A stretch of 64,000 nucleotides of DNA, from the NCBI RefSeq assembly GCF_038024875.1, contig NZ_CP136136.1:3658001-3722000 (forward strand), in the 5' to 3' direction. Shown piece by piece: positions 11,094 to 18,869 of this stretch (position 1 is the first letter of the stretch; each line of letters begins with the position of its first letter). The translations under genes were made by a program, and so were the position numbers. A model generated the notes under the pieces. It had not been told where the DNA came from. It did no database searches and saw only the letters and a list, made by a program, of their open reading frames with translations. Source of the stretch: Gordonia rubripertincta. Its GTDB lineage: Bacteria > Actinomycetota > Actinomycetes > Mycobacteriales > Mycobacteriaceae.

Positions 11094-12163
11094 ACCCGGT
11101 GCGTCTCGTCCCGGACGTTGCCGACGAACTCCTCGACGAGGTCGGCGAGCGGGACGATGCCGATCGTGCGGCCGTTGTCGTCCACGACCGCACCGAGGTG
11201 CGAGCTGGTGCGGCGCAGCGCGGTGGTCGCCTCGTCGAGGGGCGTGTTGGACGCGATGACCGGCAGCGGTCGGATCTTGTCGACACCGATGATGGTGTCG
11301 GGGCCGATGTGCTCGTCGAGGATCTCGTCGAGGACGTCCTTCAGATGCAGGTAGCCGGTGAAGGTGCCGTCGGATCCGCGGACCGGGAAGCGGGAGAACC
11401 CGGTCTCGCTGACGGCCTTCTCGACGGCGCCGAGCGTCGGGCCGATCCCGCCGGTCGCCGACACCTGGACCTTGACGCTGCGCATCTTCTCGAGGGGGAT
11501 CATCACCTCGGCGACGGTACGGCCGATCGATTGCAGGGCCCGGGTGAGGCGCTCGTGCTCCTCGGCGTCGATGAGACCCTCCTGTTTGGACTCGCCGAGC
11601 ATCTGCGCCAGCTCACCCAGCGACACCGTGGACTCGAGTTCGTCCTTCGGCTCGACGCGCATCAGGCGCAGCGAGAGGTTGGCGAGCCAGTTGTAGAAGG
11701 AGATCAGCGGACGCACCAGGCGGATGAACATCAGGTGTACCGGCACCAGCAGCATGGCCGCCGACTCGGGTCCCGCGAGCGCGATGTTCTTCGGCACCAT
11801 CTCACCGAGCAGGATGTGCAGAACGACCACCAGCGACAATGCGATGGCGAACGAGATCGGGTGGAGCAGCGCGTGCGGCACGTGGGCGAGTTCCAGCGGT
11901 TTCTCGATGAGGTGCGCGACCGCCGGTTCGCCGACGCGGCCGAGCAGGATCGAACAGATCGTGATGCCCAGCTGCGCGCCGGCCAGCATCAGCGACAGGT
12001 GTTCGCCGGCCTTGATGACGGTCCGCGCGCGACTCTTGCCGCTCTCCGCCAACGCCTCGAGCCGGTCGCGGCGGGCCGAGATCAGCGAGAACTCGGCACC
12101 GACGAAGAAGGCGTTGCCGCCCAGCAGCGCGAACGCCAGGACGACTGCCCAGAGGTCACCCAT
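11090..12163 (-). CDS. DUF21/CBS-domain membrane protein (CNNM/HlyC-CorC family, short form)
   Basis: Integral membrane protein of the CNNM/CorB family, whose members bind Mg-ATP at paired CBS domains and are linked to divalent-cation export. The 357-aa protein has the DUF21 membrane region (about 1-185, with LGGNAFFVGAEFSLISARRDR and AGAQLGITICSILLG) and two CBS domains (about 205-350). It lacks the C-terminal CorC_HlyC domain of its neighbour, the same long/short pairing as Rv1842c/Rv1841c. The start ATG lies inside the upstream gene's 3' end (8-bp overlap). The older hemolysin label is historical. Confidence 0.85.
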   Translation of the reverse strand: MGDLWAVVLAFALLGGNAFFVGAEFSLISARRDRLEALAESGKSRARTVIKAGEHLSLMLAGAQLGITICSILLGRVGEPAVAHLIEKPLELAHVPHALLHPISFAIALSLVVVLHILLGEMVPKNIALAGPESAAMLLVPVHLMFIRLVRPLISFYNWLANLSLRLMRVEPKDELESTVSLGELAQMLGESKQEGLIDAEEHERLTRALQSIGRTVAEVMIPLEKMRSVKVQVSATGGIGPTLGAVEKAVSETGFSRFPVRGSDGTFTGYLHLKDVLDEILDEHIGPDTIIGVDKIRPLPVIASNTPLDEATTALRRTSSHLGAVVDDNGRTIGIVPLADLVEEFVGNVRDETHRV

Positions 12164-13607
12164 TTCCGGCCTCCGTGTTTCGGGGCTCGTCGTCTCGGGG
12201 TTCGTCGTCTCGGGGCTCGTCCCCGAGGAACTCGCCGGCCGGGGCCGGTCGCAGAGCGACGACGTCGACGCGCCGGCCGTCCATCTGGGCGACGGTGGCC
12301 CGCCAGGTGATGTCGTCGCGGGCCTCGAGCATCTCGGGCGAATCGTCGTCGCCGTCGCCGACCGGAGATCGACGGGGTAGGTCGACGACGTCGTCGACCG
12401 TGGGGATGCGTCCGAGGCAGTACATGATCAGCCCGCCGAGGGTGTCGTACGGCCCATCGGGTGCGTGATAACCGGTCGCGTCGTAGAGCTCGTCGATGCG
12501 CAGCAGGCCTGCGCACAGGTAGCCGTTGCCGTCGATCGCGACGTCGGCGCGTTCGTCGTCGTGTTCGTCGGTGACGTCGCCGAGGATCTCCTCGATGAGG
12601 TCCTCGGTGGTGACGATGCCCGCGGTCCCGCCGTATTCGTCGATGACGACGCACAGCTCCATGCCGTCGGCCCGGATGCGCTGCATCAGCGCGTCACCGT
12701 CGAGGCTGGCCGGGACGCGCGGCACACTGCGTGCGATCGAGGTGACCCGCGTGGTGGCCTGACGCTCCGGCGGGATGGTGAAGGCCTGCTTGACGTGGAC
12801 CACGCCGACCAGGTCGTCGAGGTCCCCGTCGACGACGACCGGGAAGCGCGAATGTCCCGTGCGCGACGACGCCATCACGAGATCGCGCACGGAGTCCTCC
12901 CGGTCGAGGGTGTCGATCGTGACACGCGGGGTCATCAGATCTTCGGCGGTCAGCTCACCGAACCGCAGGGAACGGTCCACCAGCGTGGCGGTCTCCTCGT
13001 CGAGCGCCCCGCGCCGGGCCGAGTTGCGGACCAGCGACACGAGTTCCTGCGGTGACCGGGCAGAGGCGAGCTCGTCCGTCGGTTCGATGCCCAACCGACG
13101 GACGATCCAGTTCGCGGTGCCGTTGAGTCCGTGGATCGCCCAGCGGAACACCGCCGAGAACGCCGTCATCGGACCTGATGTGGCACGGGCGACGGCCAGC
13201 GACTTGGCGATCGCGAGGTTCTTCGGGATCAGCTCGCCCAGGACCATCGAGAGCGAGGTGGCGATGACCAGCGCGAGGATCAGCGACGCCGCCGACGCGA
13301 CCGACGGGCTCACCCCGGCTGCTTCCAGCGGCGGTTTGATGATGCGGGCGAGGACGGGTTCGGCGATGTAACCGGTGATCAGGGTGGTGATCGTGATGCC
13401 GAGCTGGGCGCCGGACAACTGGAACGACAGCGTCGAATGCGCGCGCTGCACCAGCCGTGCGCGCCGGTCTCCGCGTTTGGCGACATCCGCCGAGATCGTG
13501 GATCGTTCCAGTGCGGTCAGCGAGAACTCGGCCGCGACGAAAAGCGCGGTGCCCAGCGTGAGGGCGATGAAGCCGATCAGGCTCGCAACGAGTATAAGGA
13601 TCTCCAC
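12156..13607 (-). CDS. DUF21/CBS/CorC_HlyC membrane protein (CNNM/CorB family, long form)
   Basis: Long partner of the preceding gene. The DUF21 transmembrane region (about 1-190, AAEFSLTALERSTI and SGAQLGITITTLITGYIAEP) is followed by paired CBS domains (about 210-335; CVVIDEYGGTAGIVTTEDLI) and the C-terminal CorC_HlyC domain (DGNGYLCAGLLRIDELYDATG). A probable role is divalent-cation transport. The true start is the GTG at 13607, which directly precedes the first membrane helix and follows the guaB1 stop by 1 nt (TGA-C-GTG); an upstream extension of 53 residues would lie inside guaB1. The protein is 483 aa. Its C-terminus carries a small Asp-Glu-Pro-Arg repeat. Confidence 0.87.
   Translation of the reverse strand: MEILILVASLIGFIALTLGTALFVAAEFSLTALERSTISADVAKRGDRRARLVQRAHSTLSFQLSGAQLGITITTLITGYIAEPVLARIIKPPLEAAGVSPSVASAASLILALVIATSLSMVLGELIPKNLAIAKSLAVARATSGPMTAFSAVFRWAIHGLNGTANWIVRRLGIEPTDELASARSPQELVSLVRNSARRGALDEETATLVDRSLRFGELTAEDLMTPRVTIDTLDREDSVRDLVMASSRTGHSRFPVVVDGDLDDLVGVVHVKQAFTIPPERQATTRVTSIARSVPRVPASLDGDALMQRIRADGMELCVVIDEYGGTAGIVTTEDLIEEILGDVTDEHDDERADVAIDGNGYLCAGLLRIDELYDATGYHAPDGPYDTLGGLIMYCLGRIPTVDDVVDLPRRSPVGDGDDDSPEMLEARDDITWRATVAQMDGRRVDVVALRPAPAGEFLGDEPRDDEPRDDEPRNTEAGNG
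12181..12220 (-). repeat. 15-bp tandem repeat at the 3' end of the long CBS gene
   Basis: The unit CGGGGCTCGTCGTCT (12181-12195) recurs with one change at 12196-12210 and partially at 12211-12220. The period is a multiple of three and encodes tandem GDEPRD-like units on the minus strand, so the reading frame is kept. It is likely prone to length variation between strains. Confidence 0.8.
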
Positions 13608-13608
13608 G

Positions 13609-15042
13609 TCACCACCCGCCCGGCAGGGGACGCCCTTCGGCGAAACCGGCGGGCGACTGCACTCCGAGGACGACCTTGTCGTGCAGCTCCCGCAGGTTCC
13701 TGGCCCCGGTATAGGTTGCGGTGCTGCGAATCCCGGCACAGATGTGGTCGATGAGGTCCTCGACACCGGGACGATCGGGGTCGAGCCGGATCCGGGACGT
13801 CGAGATGCCCTCTTCGAACAGGCTCTTGCGGGCGCGGTCGTACGGGCTGTCGCCGGTCGATCGCGCGGCCACCGCCCGCTTGGACGCCATGCCGAAACTC
13901 ACCTTGTACGGTCCCTGCTCGTCCTCGAGGAGATCGCCGGGTGACTCGTGGGTGCCGGCGAACCAGGACCCGACCATCACGTTCGACGCACCGGCCGCCA
14001 GTGCCAGGGCGACGTCGCGCGGATGACGGACCCCGCCGTCGGCCCACACCGAGGCTCCGTGACTCGCGGCCACCCCGGCACATTCGGCCACCGCGGAGAA
14101 CTGCGGCCGGCCCACGCCGGTCATCATCCGCGTGGTGCACATCGCGCCCGGACCGACGCCGACCTTGACGATCGAGGCGCCGGCGGCGATGAGGTCGAGG
14201 GTGCCCTCCGCGGAGACCACGTTGCCCGCCGCGATCGGGACACCGAGGTCCGCGTCGGCGACCGATCTCAGAGCGGTCAGCATCTTCTCCTGGTGACCGT
14301 GCGCGGTGTCCATGACGAGCACATCGGCGCCGGCGGCGACGAGCGCGCGCGCTTTGCCGACCACGTCGCCGTTGATCCCGACGGCCGCGGCGATCCGCAA
14401 CTTGCCGGACGCATCGACGTTGGGTTCGTAGATTGCGTGGCGCAGCGCACCCACGCGGTTCAGGACACCGGCCAGTTTGCCCTCGGCGTCGACGAGTACC
14501 GCGACGCCGAGGTGGAGGTCGCCGAGTTCGTCGAACACCTCACGCGGCGGGGTTTCGACGGGCAGCGTGACGATGTCGGGGTCGAGGACCTCACGGACCC
14601 GGGCGAAACGGTCGACGTCGCGGCAGCGCTTCTCGGTGACGACACCGACCGGGCGTCCGTCCTCGACGACGACCGCGACTCCGTGGGATCGCTTGGGAAT
14701 CAGCGCGACCGCATCGGTCACCGAATCCGACGGGGTGAGCGTGACCGGGGTGTCGGCCACGAGGTGGCGCGACTTCACGAACGCGATCGACGACGCGGCG
14801 GCCTCGATGGGGAGGTCCTGCGGGAGGACCACGAGTCCGCCGCGACGCGCGACCGTCTCGGCCATGCGTTTGCCCGCGACCGCCGTCATGTTCGCCACGA
14901 CGATCGGGATGGTGGTCCCGCTGCCGTCCGAGGTCGACAGGTCGACATCGAATCGCGAACTGACGTCAGACCTGCTGGGGACGATGAACACATCGTCGTA
15001 GGTCAGGTCGTGGGTCGGCCGATGGCCTTCGATGAATCGCAC
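13609..15042 (-). CDS. guaB1: GuaB1, GMP-reductase-type IMPDH-family enzyme with CBS domains
   Basis: IMPDH/GMP-reductase fold with a CBS pair inserted at about residues 95-205. The catalytic Cys302 lies in GPGAMCTTRMMTGVG followed by RPQFSA. The TGVG-x-PQ continuation is that of GMP reductases, whereas IMP dehydrogenases have AGVG-x-PQ. The 477-aa length and neighbours match mycobacterial guaB1 (Rv1843c), long labelled IMP dehydrogenase and reported to be a GMP reductase in M. smegmatis. The expected reaction is NADPH-dependent GMP to IMP, with nucleotide control through CBS. It is the second gene of the gnd operon (16-bp gap). Confidence 0.9.
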   Translation of the reverse strand: MRFIEGHRPTHDLTYDDVFIVPSRSDVSSRFDVDLSTSDGSGTTIPIVVANMTAVAGKRMAETVARRGGLVVLPQDLPIEAAASSIAFVKSRHLVADTPVTLTPSDSVTDAVALIPKRSHGVAVVVEDGRPVGVVTEKRCRDVDRFARVREVLDPDIVTLPVETPPREVFDELGDLHLGVAVLVDAEGKLAGVLNRVGALRHAIYEPNVDASGKLRIAAAVGINGDVVGKARALVAAGADVLVMDTAHGHQEKMLTALRSVADADLGVPIAAGNVVSAEGTLDLIAAGASIVKVGVGPGAMCTTRMMTGVGRPQFSAVAECAGVAASHGASVWADGGVRHPRDVALALAAGASNVMVGSWFAGTHESPGDLLEDEQGPYKVSFGMASKRAVAARSTGDSPYDRARKSLFEEGISTSRIRLDPDRPGVEDLIDHICAGIRSTATYTGARNLRELHDKVVLGVQSPAGFAEGRPLPGGW

Positions 15043-15058
15043 CGGTTCTCGCAGGCTC

Positions 15059-16516
15059 CTATTCGGTCACTTCCGAGCGGTCGCCGCTCCACAGGGTGTG
15101 GAAGGTGCCTTCCTTGTCGACGCGCTTATAGGTGTGGGCGCCGAAGAAGTCGCGGAGACCCTGGGTGAGGGCGGCGGGCAGGCGCTCGGCGCGCAGGGCG
15201 TCGTAGTAGGACAGCGACGAGGCGAAGGCCGGCACCGGGATGCCCAGCAGCGTGGCGGTGGACACGACGCGGCGCCAGCTGTCGATGCCGACCTCGACCG
15301 CTTCGCGGAAGTAGGGGGCCAGCAGCAGGCTGGGCAGCTCGGGATCGTCGGCGTAGGCCTCGCGGATGCGGTTGAGGAACTGCGCCCGGATGATGCAGCC
15401 GCCGCGCCAGATGGTGGCCAGCGATCCGCGGTCGACGTTCCAGCCGTATTCCGCGCTGCCCGCGGCGATCTGGTCGAAGCCCTGTGCGTAGGCGACGACC
15501 TTGGAGGCGTAGAGCGCGGTCTTGATGTCGGCGATGAACTGCGCCTTGTCGGCGGGCGCGTCACCGAGGTTGCCCGAGGACAGGCCGCGGGCGGCGACGC
15601 GCTGGTCGGTGGCGCTGGACAGGGCGCGGGCGAAGACGGCCTCGGCGATGCCGGTGGTCGGGATGCCCAGGTCGAGCGCTGACTTCACGGTCCAGCGGCC
15701 GGTGCCCTTCTGGCCGGCGGCGTCGACGATCACGTCGACGAGGGGCTTGCCGGTCTCGGCATCGACCTGGCTGAGCACGTCGGCGGTGATCTCGATGAGG
15801 TAGCTCTCGAGCTCGGTGCCGTTCCATTCGCGGAAGACGTCGGCGATCTCGGCGACGGGCATGTCGAGGGCCTTGCGCATCAGGTCGTAGGCCTCGCCGA
15901 TGAGCTGCATGTCGGCGTACTCGATGCCGTTGTGGACCATCTTGACGAAGTGGCCGCTGCCGTCGGGGCCGATGTGGGTGCAGCAGGGTTCGCCGTCGAC
16001 GTGGGCCGCGATCGACTCGAGCAGTGGGCCGAGCGACTCGTAGGACTCGGCGGGTCCGCCGGGCATGATCGACGGGCCGTTGAGGGCGCCTTCCTCACCG
16101 CCGGATATGCCGGCGCCGACGAAGTTCAGGCCACGTGCCGACATCGCGGCCTCGCGGCGGATGGTGTCGGTGTAGAGGGCGTTGCCGCCGTCGATGATGA
16201 TGTCGCCGGGCTCCATCGCGTCGGCGAGCTCGTTGATCACCGCGTCGGTGGCGTCGCCGGCCTTGACCATGATCAGCACTCGCCGAGGGCGCTCGAGGGC
16301 GGCGACGAACTCGGCGACCGTCTCGGTGCGGATGAAATCGCCGTCGCCGCCGTGGTTCTCGAGCAGTGCGTCGGTCTTGGCGATGCTGCGGTTGTGCAGC
16401 GCGACCGTGTACCCGTGACGGGCGAAGTTACGCGCGATGTTCGAACCCATGACGGCCAGACCGGTGACGCCGATCTGAGCTTTCCCGGAAGGTGACGATG
16501 CCTCGACGTTGTTCAT
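15059..16516 (-). CDS. gnd: 6-phosphogluconate dehydrogenase (NADP, decarboxylating)
   Basis: Oxidises 6-phosphogluconate to ribulose 5-phosphate and CO2, yielding NADPH. The 485-aa protein has the Rossmann motif GVTGLAVMGSNIARN at the N-terminus, the substrate-site GISGGEEGALNGPSIMPGG, HNGIEYADMQLI containing the catalytic region, and the C-terminal KRVDKEGTFHT signature. ATG 16516 is chosen because the Rossmann motif should lie near the N-terminus; the frame is open 21 codons further. Length equals that of M. tuberculosis Gnd1. It heads an operon with guaB1, two CBS-domain genes and an unknown gene. The NADPH it makes could feed GuaB1. Confidence 0.97.
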   Translation of the reverse strand: MNNVEASSPSGKAQIGVTGLAVMGSNIARNFARHGYTVALHNRSIAKTDALLENHGGDGDFIRTETVAEFVAALERPRRVLIMVKAGDATDAVINELADAMEPGDIIIDGGNALYTDTIRREAAMSARGLNFVGAGISGGEEGALNGPSIMPGGPAESYESLGPLLESIAAHVDGEPCCTHIGPDGSGHFVKMVHNGIEYADMQLIGEAYDLMRKALDMPVAEIADVFREWNGTELESYLIEITADVLSQVDAETGKPLVDVIVDAAGQKGTGRWTVKSALDLGIPTTGIAEAVFARALSSATDQRVAARGLSSGNLGDAPADKAQFIADIKTALYASKVVAYAQGFDQIAAGSAEYGWNVDRGSLATIWRGGCIIRAQFLNRIREAYADDPELPSLLLAPYFREAVEVGIDSWRRVVSTATLLGIPVPAFASSLSYYDALRAERLPAALTQGLRDFFGAHTYKRVDKEGTFHTLWSGDRSEVTE

Positions 16517-16610
16517 GCCCGACAGCCTATTGCCTTCCGATCCGTTACGGCGATCTGCCTCACCATTCGGGGCACGCACGAACGGTGTTCACCCGGCTGG
16601 GCCGGAAGGC

Positions 16611-17561
16611 TCAGAAAGCCGACATCAGGCGGTTGAGCTCGGTGAGCCAGGGGATCGCGACCGCGAGGGTCGGCAGCACCAGGATGGAGGCGGCGGTCGC
16701 GTAGGCGCTGACCGCGATCCAGTGGGCGGGACGGTCGTCGCGCAGGCGGTGGACGCGGGTGAGAGTGGTCGGCCCGCCGACGGCCATCGCACCGCGGGGA
16801 GCGACCGCGTCGGCGCAGGCGACGAGCGCGCGGCCGAGGGTGGTCGGGGCGGTGGCTCGGACGGCCTGGTCGTCGGCGAGAGCCTCGACGAGCAGTTCGG
16901 CGGCGCCTAGCGCGGAACTGGAGCGGACGAACCGCGGGAAGGCTTCGTGCAGCGCGATGAAGGCCTCGAGAACGAGGTCGTGTCGGGCCCGCAGGTGTGC
17001 GCGTTCGTGGGCGATGACGGCGATCAGCTCGTCTCGCGTGAGTCGGTGCACGACGCCCTCGCTGACGACGACACGCTGTCGCAGGCCGGGGAGGCAGTAG
17101 GCGAGCGGTTGCTCGACGTCGATCATCCGGACGTCGCGGGCGTAGAGGGGGTCATCGGCGTCGGTCCGATCGCAGCGGTCGAGGATGTCGATCAGCTGGC
17201 GGTGGGCCTTGCGGCGGGCGCGGGTGCGCAGGCCGACGCGGATGGTCGTGTAGAAGAGTCGGGCGCCGACCAGCAGGGTGAGGACGAAGACGCCGACGCA
17301 GGTCAGCCACAGCGGGAGGCCCAGACGGTCGATCTCACGGAGCGGATGCGTCGTCGGCGTGCCGTCGGCCCCGATCACCAGGAGGTTGGCCGCGACCGCC
17401 AGGCCACAGCTGAACGCCGACAGCACGGCGGCGAGGGCGATGGCCTGCCACAGCGTCATCGCCGCGCGTGGCGCTCGAACCGGCCACTTGGCCCGGGACA
17501 GTGCCTCGGGTACGGGTCCGGCGAGCACCAGGCTGACGATGCCGAAGAGCAGGGCGGTCAT
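16611..17561 (-). CDS. M56-family (BlaR1/MecR1-like) membrane metallopeptidase
   Basis: Membrane-embedded zinc peptidase of family M56, equivalent to Rv1845c. Hydrophobic segments lie at about 4-18, 35-62, 83-105 and 275-305. The HExxH motif is HERAH (His185, Glu186, His189), and a downstream Glu in AAELLVEALADDQA would be the third ligand. It lacks the penicillin-sensor domain of true BlaR1, so the inducing signal is unknown. It lies 47 bp after blaI, and the pair is expected to work as peptidase plus repressor. The protein is 316 aa. Confidence 0.85.
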   Translation of the reverse strand: MTALLFGIVSLVLAGPVPEALSRAKWPVRAPRAAMTLWQAIALAAVLSAFSCGLAVAANLLVIGADGTPTTHPLREIDRLGLPLWLTCVGVFVLTLLVGARLFYTTIRVGLRTRARRKAHRQLIDILDRCDRTDADDPLYARDVRMIDVEQPLAYCLPGLRQRVVVSEGVVHRLTRDELIAVIAHERAHLRARHDLVLEAFIALHEAFPRFVRSSSALGAAELLVEALADDQAVRATAPTTLGRALVACADAVAPRGAMAVGGPTTLTRVHRLRDDRPAHWIAVSAYATAASILVLPTLAVAIPWLTELNRLMSAF

Positions 17562-17608
17562 CCGGTGGGCTTCCTCAGGGGTGGGCTGTTGGGGGTTGTG
17601 CCGTGAAT

Positions 17609-18007
17609 CTAGCCGGTGTCGCGGGTTCCTCGGGCGGCTTCGAGTTCATCGAGAGCGTGACGCAGGGCCGCGGCCTCGTCGGCGCCGACCCGTCCGACGA
17701 AAGAGACGAGGGCTGCGTGCCGCGATCCGGGTGCGTCGGCCTCGCTGAGTGCATCGACCATCAGGCTCGCGACCAGGTCCTCGCGGGGGTGGGTCGGTAC
17801 GTACTTGTGTGCGCGGTCGTCCCGGATCTGGGTCACGAGGTTCTTCTTCGCGAGACGTTGCAGGACGGTCATGACCGTCGTGTAGGCGAGGGAGCGATCC
17901 TGGGACAGCTCGGCATGCACCTGCCGTACGGTCTTCGGTTCTGAGCCCGCCCACAGAGTGTCCATCACCGCGCGCTCGAGGTCGCCAAGCCCATTCATCT
18001 TTCGCAT
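17609..18007 (-). CDS. blaI: BlaI/MecI-family transcriptional repressor
   Basis: Dimeric winged-helix repressor of the BlaI/MecI/CopY family. In mycobacteria BlaI (Rv1846c) represses the beta-lactamase gene, its own operon and other targets. LGDLERAVMDTLW, TVRQVHAELSQDRSLAYTTV (recognition helix) and VLQRLAKKNLVTQIRDDRAHKY are closely BlaI-like; the C-terminal dimerisation helices follow. ATG 18007 gives a 132-aa protein whose start (RKMNGLGDLERA) aligns with mycobacterial BlaI; the frame is open further upstream without support. No beta-lactamase gene is present in the window. Confidence 0.92.
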   Translation of the reverse strand: MRKMNGLGDLERAVMDTLWAGSEPKTVRQVHAELSQDRSLAYTTVMTVLQRLAKKNLVTQIRDDRAHKYVPTHPREDLVASLMVDALSEADAPGSRHAALVSFVGRVGADEAAALRHALDELEAARGTRDTG

Positions 18008-18111
18008 CTTACTGCTGTGCCTCCCGTTGTGCGCCCCTCGGCTCACGTCGTCCTTCGATTGTCGGTCCGCGCCGGCGACTTCGCCTCTCACGTGGCCTTT
18101 TACGCGTGCTC

Positions 18112-18140
18112 TTGACACCTTGGTAAGGCTAGCCTACATT
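18112..18140 (+). promoter_or_regulatory. Promoter with IdeR/DtxR-type iron box
   Basis: A perfect -35 TTGACA (18112-18117), a 17-bp spacer and the -10 TACATT (18135-18140) form the best promoter in the window. The spacer contains an iron-box-like sequence at 18119-18137 that matches 14 of 19 positions of the IdeR/DtxR consensus TTAGGTTAGGCTAACCTAA, including the central AGGCTA. IdeR bound here would block RNA polymerase, so transcription should rise when iron is scarce. The promoter points to the plus strand, away from blaI. Confidence 0.8.
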
Positions 18141-18146
18141 AAGTGT

Positions 18147-18247
18147 CACGTCGGACCGCGCGAGAGTCCTGAGGGCTGCAGAGACCCCCGGTCCACGCCA
18201 CGAAAGGTCCCGCATCTCATCGAGGTGCGGGGCCTTTCGGTTTGTCT
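18147..18247 (+). ncRNA. mrsI: Iron-responsive small RNA, probable MrsI homologue
   Basis: A transcript of about 100 nt is predicted from the promoter at 18112-18140 (start about 18147) to the terminator ending at 18247. No open frame with a ribosome-binding site lies inside. GGACCG (18153-18158) can pair with CGGTCC (18189-18194), enclosing a smaller AGTCC-TGA-GGGCT stem, and the terminator stem follows. In M. tuberculosis the iron-sparing sRNA MrsI (ncRv11846) is IdeR-controlled, about 100 nt, and lies between blaI (Rv1846c) and the thioesterase gene (Rv1847), the same place and orientation. The homology is inferred from position, promoter and size; I could not align the sequences. A 5' leader of the thioesterase gene is the alternative, made unlikely by the terminator. 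Confidence 0.72.
18201..18247 (+). terminator. Intrinsic terminator of the sRNA
   Basis: A 14-bp stem (18201-18214 with 18226-18239, one G-U pair) extends by CTC/GAG pairing around an ATC loop. It is followed by TTTGTCT (18241-18247). This is the most bacterial-canonical terminator in the window and lies 80 bp before the thioesterase start. Confidence 0.9.
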
Positions 18248-18327
18248 GGACCGACAACGTCGGGGGCGGCATCGATGTTCCCGGGTCGGTATCGCCAAGG
18301 CCGGACGGGCGTGCCAGTCTTGACGAC

Positions 18328-18750
18328 ATGACTGCGAACAGTGCGGACGAGATCCTCCAGGACTCCTTCGGCAAGGGCCTCGACGGCGTGCTCGGACTCG
18401 AGGTCGTCGAGGCGGGGCCGGACCGGATCGTCGCCACCATGAAGATCACCGAGAGCCACCATCAGCCGTTCGGGATCGTCCACGGCGGTGTCTACTGTGC
18501 AGTCGGTGAAAGTGTGGCGAGCATGAGCGGATTCCTCTGGCTCCAGGACACGGGTATCGGAGGGACCGCGGTCGGCGTCAACAACAACACCGACTTCCTC
18601 AAGTCCGTCAGCGCCGGCACGGTCACCGCGACGTCGACGCCGATTCACCGCGGCCGGCGTCAGCAACTGTGGGCCGTCGACATGGTGGACCAGGACGGCA
18701 CGCTGCTCGCCAAGACCCAGGTTCGACTCCAGAACATCGAAGCCCGGTAG
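18328..18750 (+). CDS. PaaI-type hotdog-fold thioesterase (Rv1847 family)
   Basis: A 140-aa single hotdog domain of the PaaI/YdiI subgroup, equivalent to Rv1847. HQPFGIVHGGVYCAVGESVAS contains the helix-capping HGG motif and the catalytic acidic residue (Glu in VGES). GVNNNTDFLKSV forms the next strand. The substrate is expected to be an aromatic or short acyl-CoA, but is not known. The ATG at 18328 lacks a good ribosome-binding site. It lies between the sRNA and the urease genes, an arrangement shared with mycobacteria. Confidence 0.88.
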   Translation: MTANSADEILQDSFGKGLDGVLGLEVVEAGPDRIVATMKITESHHQPFGIVHGGVYCAVGESVASMSGFLWLQDTGIGGTAVGVNNNTDFLKSVSAGTVTATSTPIHRGRRQQLWAVDMVDQDGTLLAKTQVRLQNIEAR

Positions 18751-18869
18751 CCGGTCGCGGGACCTCGGAACCGGCGGCCGTCGGCGAGCCGAGGCGTCCT
18801 CGTCGTGGCAGGATGACTCCACCGCCATCAACCACGACCACCCGTCGGCCACTGCGAGGAGTGAACCCG

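Noticed and set aside
12181..12220. Possible CRISPR or intergenic repeat array
   Set aside because: Period 15 without spacers, inside a coding region and in frame.
13609..15042. Calling this gene IMP dehydrogenase guaB
   Set aside because: The loop after the catalytic Cys matches GMP reductase, and the synteny is that of guaB1.
18112..18328. Reading the iron-box promoter as a promoter for the thioesterase and urease genes
   Set aside because: A strong intrinsic terminator with a T-rich tail lies 80 bp before the thioesterase start, so most transcription should stop after about 100 nt.
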